Assembly (NCBI RefSeq): GCF_000189635.1
Contig: NW_002476370.1
Span: 744,001 to 808,000 of the forward strand
Source: Tetrahymena thermophila SB210
Taxonomy: Eukaryota; Ciliophora; Oligohymenophorea; Hymenostomatida; Tetrahymenidae
Length of the DNA: 64,000 bases
Direction of reading: 5' to 3'
Positions 38,822-49,600 of the stretch are shown piece by piece. The position numbers and the translations under genes were made by a program. Every line of letters starts with the position of its first letter. Position 1 is the first letter of the stretch. The notes below the pieces were generated by a model. It made no database searches and was not told the DNA's origin. It was given only the letters and a program-made list of their open reading frames with translations.

Positions 38822-38893
38822 AGCAGGGTGGCGAAGTGGAATCGCGTTGGGCTCATAACTCAAAGGTCGGAGGATCGAAACCTCTCTCTGCTA
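38822..38893 (+). tRNA. initiator tRNA-Met (CAT), copy 1
   Basis: 72 bases fold as a full cloverleaf. The acceptor stem AGCAGGG/CTCTGCT begins with the A1-U72 pair typical of eukaryotic initiators. The anticodon loop is CTCATAA, and the T loop is ATCGAAA instead of TTCRANN, again an initiator trait. The sequence closely resembles other eukaryotic initiator tRNAs. No intron. The 3' CCA is not encoded, as expected. Confidence 0.95.
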
Positions 38894-38905
38894 AAATTTT
38901 TATTT
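38894..38905 (+). terminator. RNA polymerase III terminator for copy 1
   Basis: A run of five T directly after AAA downstream of the tRNA 3' end (AAATTTTTATTT). Confidence 0.7.
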
Positions 38906-39110
38906 AATAAATGTCAAATAAATTTGCCTAACGTTAATTATCTAAACATAAATTTTTGATATTTTAATTAATAGAGTATTTATTACTTAATTTTTTTTCA
39001 AAGAATTTAATTTTAATATGATATTTTTTTAGTATTTTATACATTTATTAATATTTTTTAGAATATTTAAATATCTTGGCTTGATTTCGATAGCCTTTTG
39101 CTTTATAATT

Positions 39111-39182
39111 AGCAGGGTGGCGAAGTGGAATCGCGTTGGGCTCATAACTCAAAGGTCGGAGGATCGAAACCTCTCTCTGCTA
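39111..39182 (+). tRNA. initiator tRNA-Met (CAT), copy 2
   Basis: Base-for-base identical to copy 1 over all 72 positions and on the same strand, 217 bases downstream. Only the immediate 5' ATT is shared; the rest of the flanks differ. Recent duplication or gene conversion is inferred. Confidence 0.95.
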
Positions 39183-39192
39183 AATTTTTCCT
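39183..39192 (+). terminator. RNA polymerase III terminator for copy 2
   Basis: A run of five T (AATTTTTCC) immediately follows the tRNA. Confidence 0.7.
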
Positions 39193-39454
39193 CATAACAA
39201 AAAAATAATAAAATGAAAAAATGTGGATAAGAAATTGTTTGATTGAATAAATTATCCTCTAAGAAAAAAATAAGCTAATTGCAAAAATAAATAAGAAACT
39301 TGAAGAAAAAGAAGAAATTTATTTAGTTATTATCAATTACAAAAAATTTTGATAAATTATTTGTTTTAAGATTGCGAAATTTCTTTATTATTTTGATTTT
39401 CTTATTACAATATCTGATAAGAGCTCTTGCTAAAATTTTTAATTATAATTAATT

Positions 39455-39703
39455 ATGAAAATTTAGTATAAAAGTTTAAGATATTTTATTCAAAAAACTA
39501 AGGTTAGGCTTCTCTATAGGGATTATGTGAAGGCCATCTATACATTATAAGATCCTACAGCACGAAACGAATTCTTATAGCAGGTGAGGAATGAGTTTTT
39601 AAGCTAAAATTAAGTAGAAGATGAAGGAAGAATTGAATACTTAATTGCGATTGGAAGAAAGCAATTACCAATGGTAAAATAAATGATAAATATGTCCTAG
39701 TGA
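39455..39703 (+). CDS. LYR-motif mitochondrial protein
   Basis: An intronless 82-residue frame, ATG to TGA. The LYR tripeptide lies in KVRLLYRDYVKAIYTL (residues about 16-31), followed by the usual arginine, charged helix VRNEFLSQN, and the conserved later part IEYLIAIGRKQLPMVKQMIN that completes the three-helix bundle. Small LYR proteins act in mitochondria as assembly factors or subunits, often binding acyl carrier protein and the Fe-S cluster machinery. The size and the RNEF...Q spacing resemble LYRM2 or closely related short LYR proteins, but the exact orthologue cannot be fixed by eye. The basic N-terminus could be a targeting sequence. Poly-III and poly-II genes are only 272 bases apart here. 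Confidence 0.85.
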
Positions 39704-40254
39704 AAAAGCAAAAATAACGAGAGTAAATAAATGATGCCAATTAAAACGATGAAGTAAATATTACTTTTTTAAGTAATATCTATTGAATTGCTAAAAATAT
39801 TTAAATTCTATATAAAATAAATATGTACAAATAAATGATGATAAAATATCTACTGATTTAGATTTTTCAATTATTAATTCATAAATTAACTCAGATAAAA
39901 TAAGAAAGAAGATCTTTTTGTGATATATATTCTTTGTTCTGCATAAATAACTAACTTTATTGTTTCTTTCCATGCTTAATAAACCAATTAATTATTTAGA
40001 ATTTCTAAATTACACTTACATAAAAAAATAAACATTTTTTATTTAATATTTGATATTAAATTTATGGGAAATTTAACATAAAATAAAAATGATTTTTTTT
40101 TTTTTTTGATGTGTTATTTTTTGTTTAATTTGTTTTTTTATGATAAGCATTCTATTTAATAAAATAAAATTTATATTATTTAGAATACTTGAGAATATAT
40201 AATGACACATAGTTATTTTTACTATTAAATTTTATTAAAGCCAAATAATTATTT
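39704..40254. other. intergenic region between convergent genes
   Basis: AT-rich, with a run of 14 T near 40090-40105. No coding exon was recognised. Confidence 0.5.
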
Positions 40255-41785
40255 TCAAATTTAAGAGTAATTGCTATTTTTATCGATAGATTGTAAAGAT
40301 AAAATCTTTTTTCTTTGGAAGAAAATATAACCTAGAGCACCAACAAACAAAACGCTAACTATTACTATAACTACGATAGCCCATGTAGGAGTTGAAGAAC
40401 TGTCAGGACTAGAAACATAAATAGGGTTGTCACATTCTTTATCAAAATCAGATACAATAGAGTAAGAAATTGATTATGTGAATTAGTCAAGATAACAGAA
40501 TGTGTCAGCAGTGCCACACAAGGGTTATGCAGTTCCATTGTAGAGAGCTTTGACGTATGGTTTCTTGTTATTATCCTCATAGAGTTCAAAAATGATGTTA
40601 GATGCAAAACCTGGATATGTGTAAATGCAAGGAGAGCTAGGATTTGAAGCAAAAGTTTGATTTTTAACTTATTCCATGCATTACCAGCTAGTTAAGTTAA
40701 GTCCTTGAGCAACCATGGCTATAGTAGTATCGTGAGCAGAAAGCATGATCCACTTGAAAAAAGGATTTTAAGTATCCTTAGCACTCAAATAATTATTGAA
40801 ATAAGCTAACAATTCATTGAAGAAAGGAGTAACTGAAGTTTTCTTTTATTGCTCAGTCTTGAAAAGGGCTAAGTGAAGTTAGATAGAGTAGAGTAAGTTC
40901 ATTTAGACCCACATAACATTAAAATTATTGGGATTCATCATTTCATCAAGAGGTAATAAGAAACCTTCTATTTATGCGGCAATTAATGTATTTTATGCAT
41001 CATCTCCAGCCCATTTAATTGCAATAAGAGTATCAACAAGTTGAGCTATGGTATCCAAATCAGGATTAGCAGGTAATTGGAAGAATTTGTTGTTAGCCAA
41101 TTTGTCAATCAAAGGTTAGAATTCACCCTTTATTCTATTCCAGTCTGAATCGTCTTTATTTTTTTGGCTCCATTTAGGAGAATTATTACAAGCATCGCCG
41201 TAACCAAGTAACTGTTTCTCATCTTTTTGTTCTTTAACATGAATTGGGATGGGTTGTTATCCACCAGCTAAAGCATACTTTTACTAGCCAATATCAGCAA
41301 TTTTAGTAAAAGGAGGAACCATGAATTAGGTGTTGATATTTTCAACATCAATGCCTTTATTTAAGGGGAACATACCAGCAAGTTAGCTGTAAGCAGACAT
41401 TATTGTTCTAATTATTAAAAGAAAATAATTTAGATCACTATGAAGAATTTGAACATTTATCACAATTTAAAAGTAAAAAATTTTACCTATTTACGTTAGT
41501 AGACTTGGCATAAATAAAGGTGTGATCATATTTATCAGGGAAGTTAAGACTTTGAGCATAATTTTATTGAAGGGTTACACCTAATACATAGTGCATTCTT
41601 TATCCTTCAGCAGTTAATTCTCCATAATTAATTTAATTGTTATTAGGATAAGAAGAATTATAAATACGGTATCTGGCTCCGTGTCTAAAAGTTTCTACTA
41701 CCTAGAGAAGCTTGCCTTAAGGATCTTAAGCAGCTAAGATAGCCTATGTAAATGCTAAGAATGCTAAGACGAATTTTTTAATCAT
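40255..41785 (-). CDS. membrane-anchored histidine acid phosphatase
   Basis: Two exons, 41785-41487 and 41407-40255, flank a 79-base intron and encode 483 residues. The start has a signal peptide (FVLAFLAFTQAILAAQ). The phosphohistidine motif is VVETFRHGARYR (RHG at about 34-36; the usual RHGxRxP lacks the proline), the second catalytic motif is MLSAHDTTIA (HD near 324), and KSTNVNRTIMSAYSQLAGM is the family's conserved R-T-x-x-S-A region, split by the intron. Cysteines in CMEQ, PCIY, PLCG and FCYLD are placed as in secreted acid phosphatases. A hydrophobic helix (WAIVVIVIVSVLFVGALGYI, about 440-460) and a short basic tail give a type I membrane protein, like lysosomal acid phosphatase. Hydrolysis of phosphomonoesters in phagosomes or lysosomes is inferred. 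Confidence 0.92.
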
Positions 41786-44222
41786 TTTGTCTAATTTAAG
41801 ATTATTTATTAATTAAAAAATTATTGATTTTAGATATTATTTAGAAATTTTAAAATAGGTTGAAAGTTTTGTTAATTAATATGGTCAGTTGGTTTGTTTT
41901 TTTTGAGCTTAATAGTTAATAATAAAAAATAATTAGCTTATTGGTGTTTCCTTAATACTTGACGCTAAATTTATTTATTTTTTAATTTATACTATAAAAA
42001 TTCCGCGATTTAAATTACTCATTTTAGTTGAGGGTCAAACTTAGTAAAGAGATTTTTAATGTAATCTTAAATAGAGAAGTTTAAGTATTAGTTTGAAATA
42101 GCTTTAAACCAAATAAATTATATTTATTTTAATGTTTATATTTATGTTTTGGTAAGAGTATTTATTTTATAAAATGGCTGTTACTACTCATTTACCACAG
42201 GATTTTTTTCTTGTAATTTGAATAAATCTTATTAATTTATGCTTGCTTTTATCATAAAAGAATTTATTTACTTAACCAAATCTAATAAAAAATAATGTAA
42301 TTTTCCTATTCAGCTGTAATATAAATAAATATCAGGTATTAAAAAAAAAATGTATAATCCCTATTTTTCAGCTTAACAAATTAAAGGGAAAATAAAATTA
42401 ACTAGAACAAACTATATTTAATTTTCTCTATTTTCTCATTAAATATGAAATAAAAATCAATTTTTAAATATATAATTTTATTCCTCAATCTCATCTTGAA
42501 AAAAAGTTTAGTTTAAGCTATTAGAAGAATATTATTATTTTAAAATTCTATCTGTTATCTTGAATAAAATTGTTAGCAATAAAAGGTTTACTCATAAAAA
42601 ATATTATTATCTGATTTAAAATCATCAAAAGTTTGAAGAAGATCTTTAAAGCCATGAAAATATTTCATCTATTCAATTTTTAATTTGTCTTAAAAACAGT
42701 AATATTATTTTAATTTGGAGTTTATATTAAATTACCCAAGCTAAAAAATATCTTTTTATAATAAAATAAAGTTAAAATAGATGAGTGATAATTTTATCCT
42801 TTTTTCTTGTTACTTTTATTATTAATTGAATGCTTAAGTTAAATTAATAATAATCTTAATTTGTGATAATAAGATTAAGGTTGGGAAATAAATTTTTTTT
42901 TTACTACTTATTTTATTAAAGGGAAATAAACATTCAAATTATAATAATCTTATTTTTTATATAAAAGCTTAGGAAAAGCAACTATTTTTTCATATTCTTT
43001 TACTTTTCTTTTTTTATGATTTTTCTTGAGCAAATAAATAATAATATCACTTTTAAAATAAATTTGTATTCATTTTAAAATAAAATTTTGATTGATTATT
43101 TTATTAAAGAAATAAAAAAAATTATTTTATTTTTATGAAATTATGTAAAAAAAAATAATATTTTAGATCTAGAGATTATATTCATAATAATTTGATTAAT
43201 CAAATTTTTTATTTTTAAAAATGAAATTATTATAAATTCTGTGAAGATAATTAAAATGATTAATAAAAGAATATGAATTATATATTGATTATCAATTCAA
43301 AATAAACCATCTTAAATTGAAAATATCCTTATTTTTTATATATATTTTTATGATAACGAAATATTTTTTATGTTATTTAATTTTTTTATAATATTCCTTA
43401 ATTTACAAATATATCACTCTTAAAATACAATTTTTTATTAAATATTTAATTTTTTTAACCCTCAAAAATAAAATTTTTAAATGAAAATTTACAAAAAATA
43501 TATGGGATAAAATAAGGTACCTATTTAGAGAGATGCTAAACTTATCAAGTACTAAAGTTGGCAAGTAAAATTGTATATTTAAATAAATAATTATTTTTTT
43601 TTTTGTATTCATGTGTTAGAAGTTTAAATCTATTATAAGTAAATACACATACATATATATATACATTTATGCTAATTGGTTATTTATTTTTTATTTCGTA
43701 TGTGTTTTATACTTAAAAATAATCATCTAACCTACATGATATTTTTACTAAATTTCCTTGAATTCTCAATTAAAATGAAAATATACAATCAAATTAGTAG
43801 CCATTTAAATATTTTTCAACATTTAGAAACATTTTAATAAAAATAAGCAACAAAAAAAATACTTTCAAAAAATTTAAGTAAAAATAAATTAAAAAATTAA
43901 GCGAAAAGATAAGTTTTCTGTTCAAAGTGTTTATTGATGGTGAGATAAATTTAAAGTTCTCAGTTGAAGGTAAACTTGAAGTAATATGTTATTTGAAAAA
44001 TTATAAGGATCCATTCTTGAATTAGTATTTATATTCAAGATTGATCATTTAGCATCACTACAAATAAAATTTAAAATTGTAAAAAATATTTAATGTCATA
44101 GTCGCCAGTTTTTTTTAGGAGCTGCATCTAAAATAGTGAAGTAACATGTAATTTATGAAAATTAAAATTAGTTATTATGAAATGTGTTAATTATTATAAT
44201 TATCAAAAAGACTTAGGCTGTA
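41786..44222. other. 2.4-kb AT-rich region upstream of the phosphatase gene
   Basis: No gene was recognised on either strand. It includes many long A and T runs, a TATATATATA tract near 43650, and a TTGGTTTG motif near 41890. Confidence 0.5.
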
Positions 44223-44441
44223 ATGAATGACGTGGATATGAAAAGAGAAGCTATTTACTTAAATAACTAATTATGACGAGGGAAAATAGGTATTTTAAGT
44301 TTTTTTTTAGGTTTTGCTCTTATATTAGCTTATCTTTCAACAATTGATGGAATCTTGAGTGCATGTACTTCGTTTTATGGTACTCTAGTTAAAAAAAGTA
44401 CCAAATAAAGAATATAAAAGTTTTTTTTTGGATTTTAGTGA
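44223..44441 (+). other. short hydrophobic frame interrupted by one in-frame TGA
   Basis: From ATG at 44223 the frame reads MNDVDMKREAIYLNNQL, then TGA (44274-44276), then stays open for another 54 codons with a good membrane segment (ILSFFLGFALILAYLSTIDG) before TAG TGA. It could be a short gene with a stop, a decayed gene, two unrelated frames, or a UGA-selenocysteine reading. No SECIS-like element was recognised by eye downstream. Confidence 0.25.
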
Positions 44442-44460
44442 GTTAGATAAGATTATATGA

Positions 44461-44661
44461 ATGTCAGACTTTAAAAATTTAGAAAAGGATTTAAGTTAAG
44501 TTGAAGTAGATTTTCATACAAAACAATATAAATCTTAATAAAATGTAAAAGTTAATTGGTAAGGAACTAAAAATGCATTCATGAATAAAATTCAATAACT
44601 TACTATGTTTTAAAATAGCTTTAGCAGTATTTTTAGAAGTTAGAAATTTCTTAAAAAATAA
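44461..44661 (+). CDS. possible short helical protein
   Basis: A frame opens at ATG 44461 with MSDFKNLEKDLSQVEVDF then NVKVNWQGTKNAFMNKIQQL and FSSIFRSQKFLKKQ, an amphipathic helical composition close to the N-terminal region of SNARE-like proteins. Beyond about 44660 the composition turns into the A/T-driven residues typical of intergenic DNA, so the 3' end or a splice site is not found. Function unknown. Confidence 0.25.
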
Positions 44662-46663
44662 ATGAAAATAATGTTTAAAATAATAAAAATTTAATATTTT
44701 TTTGTTTGTGTAATTTTTTAGTTCAAAATCTAGATAGATATGTACTTACTTGATCAATTTATAAAGAATTTTTTAAAAAGTTTTAAAAATTTACAACAAA
44801 TTTGTTGCATTTGTATTTGTATTGTGTATTAATATTCAAATGTAAATTAACTATTTGTTTTCTCTCTTTACTATATTATTGAGAATAAGTATAAAGAAAG
44901 AGTATCTTTTTTTATTTAATCACAATTTTTATTTCATAAATTAATCATGATTACTAAATTTTTTTAATTTGTATTTTATTTATCATCAATATTGGGGTTT
45001 AAAAATTCAACCAACCTATTAACTGAAAAATAAAAATTTAAATTATAACTAAATTGTCTGGCTACATATTCTTTATCTTTACTTCATTATATTGAAGTTT
45101 TACTATTTTTCTTCCATTTTCAAGCATAGCTTTAACATTTTATTTAAAAATATGCATGCCATAAAATATTAAAAATTTAATTAAATAAATTATTTAATTT
45201 CTATTAGGTTTTTTTTTGATATTTGTTAACTTGATTTTTGCACTTATATTACTTATGTTGCTTCAAAAAAGTTACAAACCAAGAAAATTATGAAGTAAAA
45301 AATTCAATTTTACAAATCGATCATATATTTTAAATTAAATTATTTATCTAAATACTTATTGAAATTGCTTTTATTTAATATAAATATGTATGTATGTTTT
45401 CTTATTGAAGAGTTCTTCTAGACTTATGTTTTTTTTTTTATATTTTTTCAGTTTTTAGTTTTTTTAAACATTTTGAAATAAAGTTAATTTAAAATAATCA
45501 TCAATTTTCCTAATTTCTTCTTCTTCTTCTTATTTTTTTTTTAAGTGCTTTCATTTAATAAAATTCAATAGAGCGTAAAACAAATACTTATTGTAAATAG
45601 TAAAATAATAGCATTTAAAAAAAAGTTAAAAGAAAAAGATAATAAAATAGAAGTTTTTTCAAAAAATGAATGAAGCTAACAATTATTTTAGAAAAGTAAG
45701 AATAAAATATATTTAAAAAGTTAATTTATCATTTTAAATTTACAAAATTTTTAGACATTCAAATCAGATAAAAGTAATTTGCTTTTATTAAAATTAATGT
45801 AAACAGTAAGTATTAAGAGTATACTATTTTTTTAGTGTTTATATATTATTACAGTTTTTATTTATTTTTTCTAATTATTATATTTCCGGGATAAGCCAAG
45901 ACTAAGAAGTTTATTTAACTAATAAAATAGCAATTTATCTAGTAAAATTTAAATCTGATTGATATATTTTTTATTTTTGATTAGCAAAGAAAATTAAAAA
46001 TGGGTAATTATTTTGTTGGTGATAATTCCAATCATATTAAAACTCTTTTGCATTTAAAATTATTTGCCATTTTATAATTTTATTTTAAATTAATGTTACA
46101 AGTAAATAAATGATTGAACCTAATTTTTATCTACTGTATCTAATTTTTTTTGCCTGAATTCTCTTTTATTTTGGAATAAGAATGTCTTATTGTAAGAACC
46201 AATCAGCAGCTGAAAAAAAGACTGATTTACATTGATTAATGAAAATTTATGTTATATAATATGGTTGCTAAAATAAAAAAAAATAAATAAATAAACCTAT
46301 ACACGTTTTACTAATATAAAATAAGAGAATATTTTTAAAAAAAGAAACTAGTTTTTGAGTTGAAATACTCTATATTTAATATTCTGTAGCATAATGACCT
46401 TTAAATTGAATTATTTTAGTAAATTTTTTTATTTATTTGAATTTCTATTATGCTAAATTCTTAGCATTTAAATAAAAATGTTGACTTTTATGTTTACTTG
46501 CAGTTATTTTTACTTAAATTTACCCAAAAAAAAAATTTATTATATTTAAATATACAATATTAAATTTATTTGCTTGCTATTTTCACTTTAAAAAAGGCGA
46601 CATTAATTAAAGAAATTAGAAATAAGTAATATAACAAAACTTAAAATTTTGAAAAAAATAAAA
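44662..46663. other. AT-rich region; one weak spliced candidate
   Basis: Mostly without coding signal. A short plus-strand start, MNEANNYFRK (45667-45696), has a good donor and splices in phase to TFKSDKSNLLLLKLMQT (45755-45805), but no convincing continuation was found. The right end is the promoter region of the 12-exon gene. Nothing else was recognised. Confidence 0.4.
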
Positions 46664-49600
46664 ATGATAATGTATATGAAATTTTAGTTGCTATTAATTT
46701 CTTTGAACTTGGTGTTTTCAAGTGATTAAGCTTGCCCATAAGGATAAGGATTTGATCCTTACTAAAACTAATGTTTTAAGTGCTCTTAAAATTGCGAAAC
46801 TTGCTAAGTAGGATTGAACCCTTCTTATAACTCATATTCAGAATAATATTAAACTTGCTAGCAATGCTAATCTGCTTTTTATCTAAGTGAAGATTAAAGA
46901 AGCTGTCTAAGTGATTGTGAATATTATTTTGACCCATAACAAAACTAGTGCTAATAGTGCTAATTAGAAGGATGTCTTCTGTGCACTACTTAAAATACTT
47001 GCAAAGTATGCAAAGAAAATTTTTAGCTAAAAGATGGAATATGTGTCTCTGATTGCTTAGGCTAGTAGTAATTTCTAATTTAAGATAGTCAGTGTTCCTT
47101 TTAGTGTGGGTTAGGACAAACACAAAATAACCAGTTTTCAACATGCTAAACAATAAACAAATGCCCTATTTAATACTCTGAAAGTAATTATTGTCACACA
47201 TACTAAGTAATATACAAGTAGACTATTTTATCAATTGAAAAATATATTGATAATAACTCATAAGAAATAATGGTCAGCTATGATAATATAGGAAATATAA
47301 AGTTTTGGAGATATATTACCCCTGTAATAAGTTTCCTTTCAGAGATTCAACCAACTTTAAGTAATCCTGATAACTCATTGTTTTGCAAATTATCTCAAAG
47401 TAATTTAATTTTGAAACTCAATTAAAATGTTAATTTCAAATTCTATATTTCTTACTATTTCATATAAATTTTTATCAATTATTTAAAATATAATTTTTAC
47501 AAGTAATTTTTTGAATGATTTTTTTCATAAATCATCTAAAATATACTGTAAATATTCTAGTATAAGCCGCACCTGTTTTAGAAAATAAAAAATTTTTTGT
47601 GGCCTAAGAAATTATTTGATAATTAAATAATTTATATTTTGTTTTAAAATAATTAAGCATATTATATTATAAAATAAAAATCAATTATAAATTTAAAAAT
47701 TTAATAACTATAAATACATAATTAAATTTAAAAATCACAAAATAAATATTTATGATAAAAATTAAAATAAAAAAAATAATTTATTTAATTAATCTACTCA
47801 ATTAAATTCTTACTTTCCATATTCATAAGAATTTAATAACTAGCGGTGCTCTTAATAAGATTTCGTTTTGAAAAATAAACCCTCTTTTAAATGATTAATT
47901 TTCAATAATATTCTTTTTTTTTAAAGAAACTGTAAAAAATTTTATTAATAATTAAAATTTATAAATAGAAAATATTTAAATTTTTATTAAATATTTAAAG
48001 TAATCTAAATCTTTTCTTTTTATAGCTATTCTCTAATAATTGTTTTGATAGTAATAAATATTTATTAAGTAGAATAATAAATATTTATTTTTATAAATTC
48101 AAATAAATTTAGAAAATATTTGTTGTTCTACTAAATAATTATTTCCTTTTCACATAATAATAATTTAAGTAAAAATATAAGATTAAAATTATTTATTTTT
48201 TTAAAAGAATAATTCTATCTCTGTGTATACCCTTAATATATTTAAGCATTTGACCTAAAATCACCATAAATATAGGAAATACGTGCTCTATAATAGTCAT
48301 CTAATGGCATATTATCTCTTTTAGACTTTGTTTCTTATAATGGAACTGATTATATTTGTGTAAACAGTGAATAAAATGTTCTACTTTTTAAAGTAGTAAA
48401 TATCTTTAATAATAACTCCTCATTGGATTGGTCTAAAAGCTCTATACAGTTTCAAGCAGATAGTAGCTACTATATATGCATTGTGTAATTTACTTAAGAA
48501 ATTTTAATATACAAGTCAGCAGGTATTTTTAAAGATAATTTTCAAATTTATTTATTTAATAATATTTTTTAAAAAGAAATATGGATCGACAGCAGTGGTA
48601 AAAATTAAACTGGAGTTTTATATAAGCAATAATAAGCCATATGCTATCTTTATAACAATTATAATGCAATATTCAGAGCCACTGAAAAAATATACATTTT
48701 AACTGGAGCAAATAACTATGCTATTCTAATCCTGAATGAAAAATCTGTTTAAAACTGTTAAGAATTTATCATCTAAAATATGGATACAAGTAATTACTTT
48801 GTAAGCTTTATGTCTTCTGAGACTAAAATCATGTTTATTTTACAGAATTATTAAGTTTCTTATAATAATTTATCTTATAAATTATTCAACATTACTTAAA
48901 GCATAGACGGCGACTGTTAAGTTAGCGAAATAGTAAGCTTTTAGTAAAATACTGAAATGATATAAAATTAAATATTTGGAGATATAGTATTATATGCCAA
49001 TTCGTTCTAATCTAATTACATTTTCAAATAAGATTTAAATCTGCTTACAACCAAGTAATACTTTTTCAATTCATATATCTATAGTATTCATATTGTGGAC
49101 AGAGATATTGTTATTACGACTGAAGAGAATAATATTGCTTCAATAACCTTAAATGATAATTAAAGTTATAAAATAGATAAATAAACTATTTGCAAGACAT
49201 AATATAATCCATATTAACATTTTGGAATGCATGCTATAAATATATATGATTCTTAAGGAAATAAATATGGCTTGTAAGGATTTCAAGGAAGCTTATAATT
49301 GAGAGATATGAGAAATGGAGAGATAATTTTGAGCACTAATTACATTTTATTATTTAATCCTTTATAAAATAAATTAAAAAATAAAATATATCTTTTTTTG
49401 AATGGAGGAATTTTGATAATAGATTTTACTAAAGACCCTTAAAATGAATCAGAGTTTCTAACTTAAATAGTTACGCCAAGAGCATCTTCAAATGGTATTC
49501 CCTTTTTTGATGACGATGAAAATTTTTACATATACAATTTTGATTACATAAATTGGAAATCAGTTGTAGCATACACATCAAATGGGTAAATTATAAAAGA

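Noticed and set aside
44990-45003. TTGGGG near 44994 as telomeric repeat
   Set aside because: A single copy only; telomeric DNA would show many tandem units.
45007-45021. TCAACCAACCTATTA resembling the Tetrahymena chromosome breakage sequence
   Set aside because: Three of fifteen positions differ from the known 15-base site and there is no telomeric C4A2 repeat nearby, so it is probably chance.
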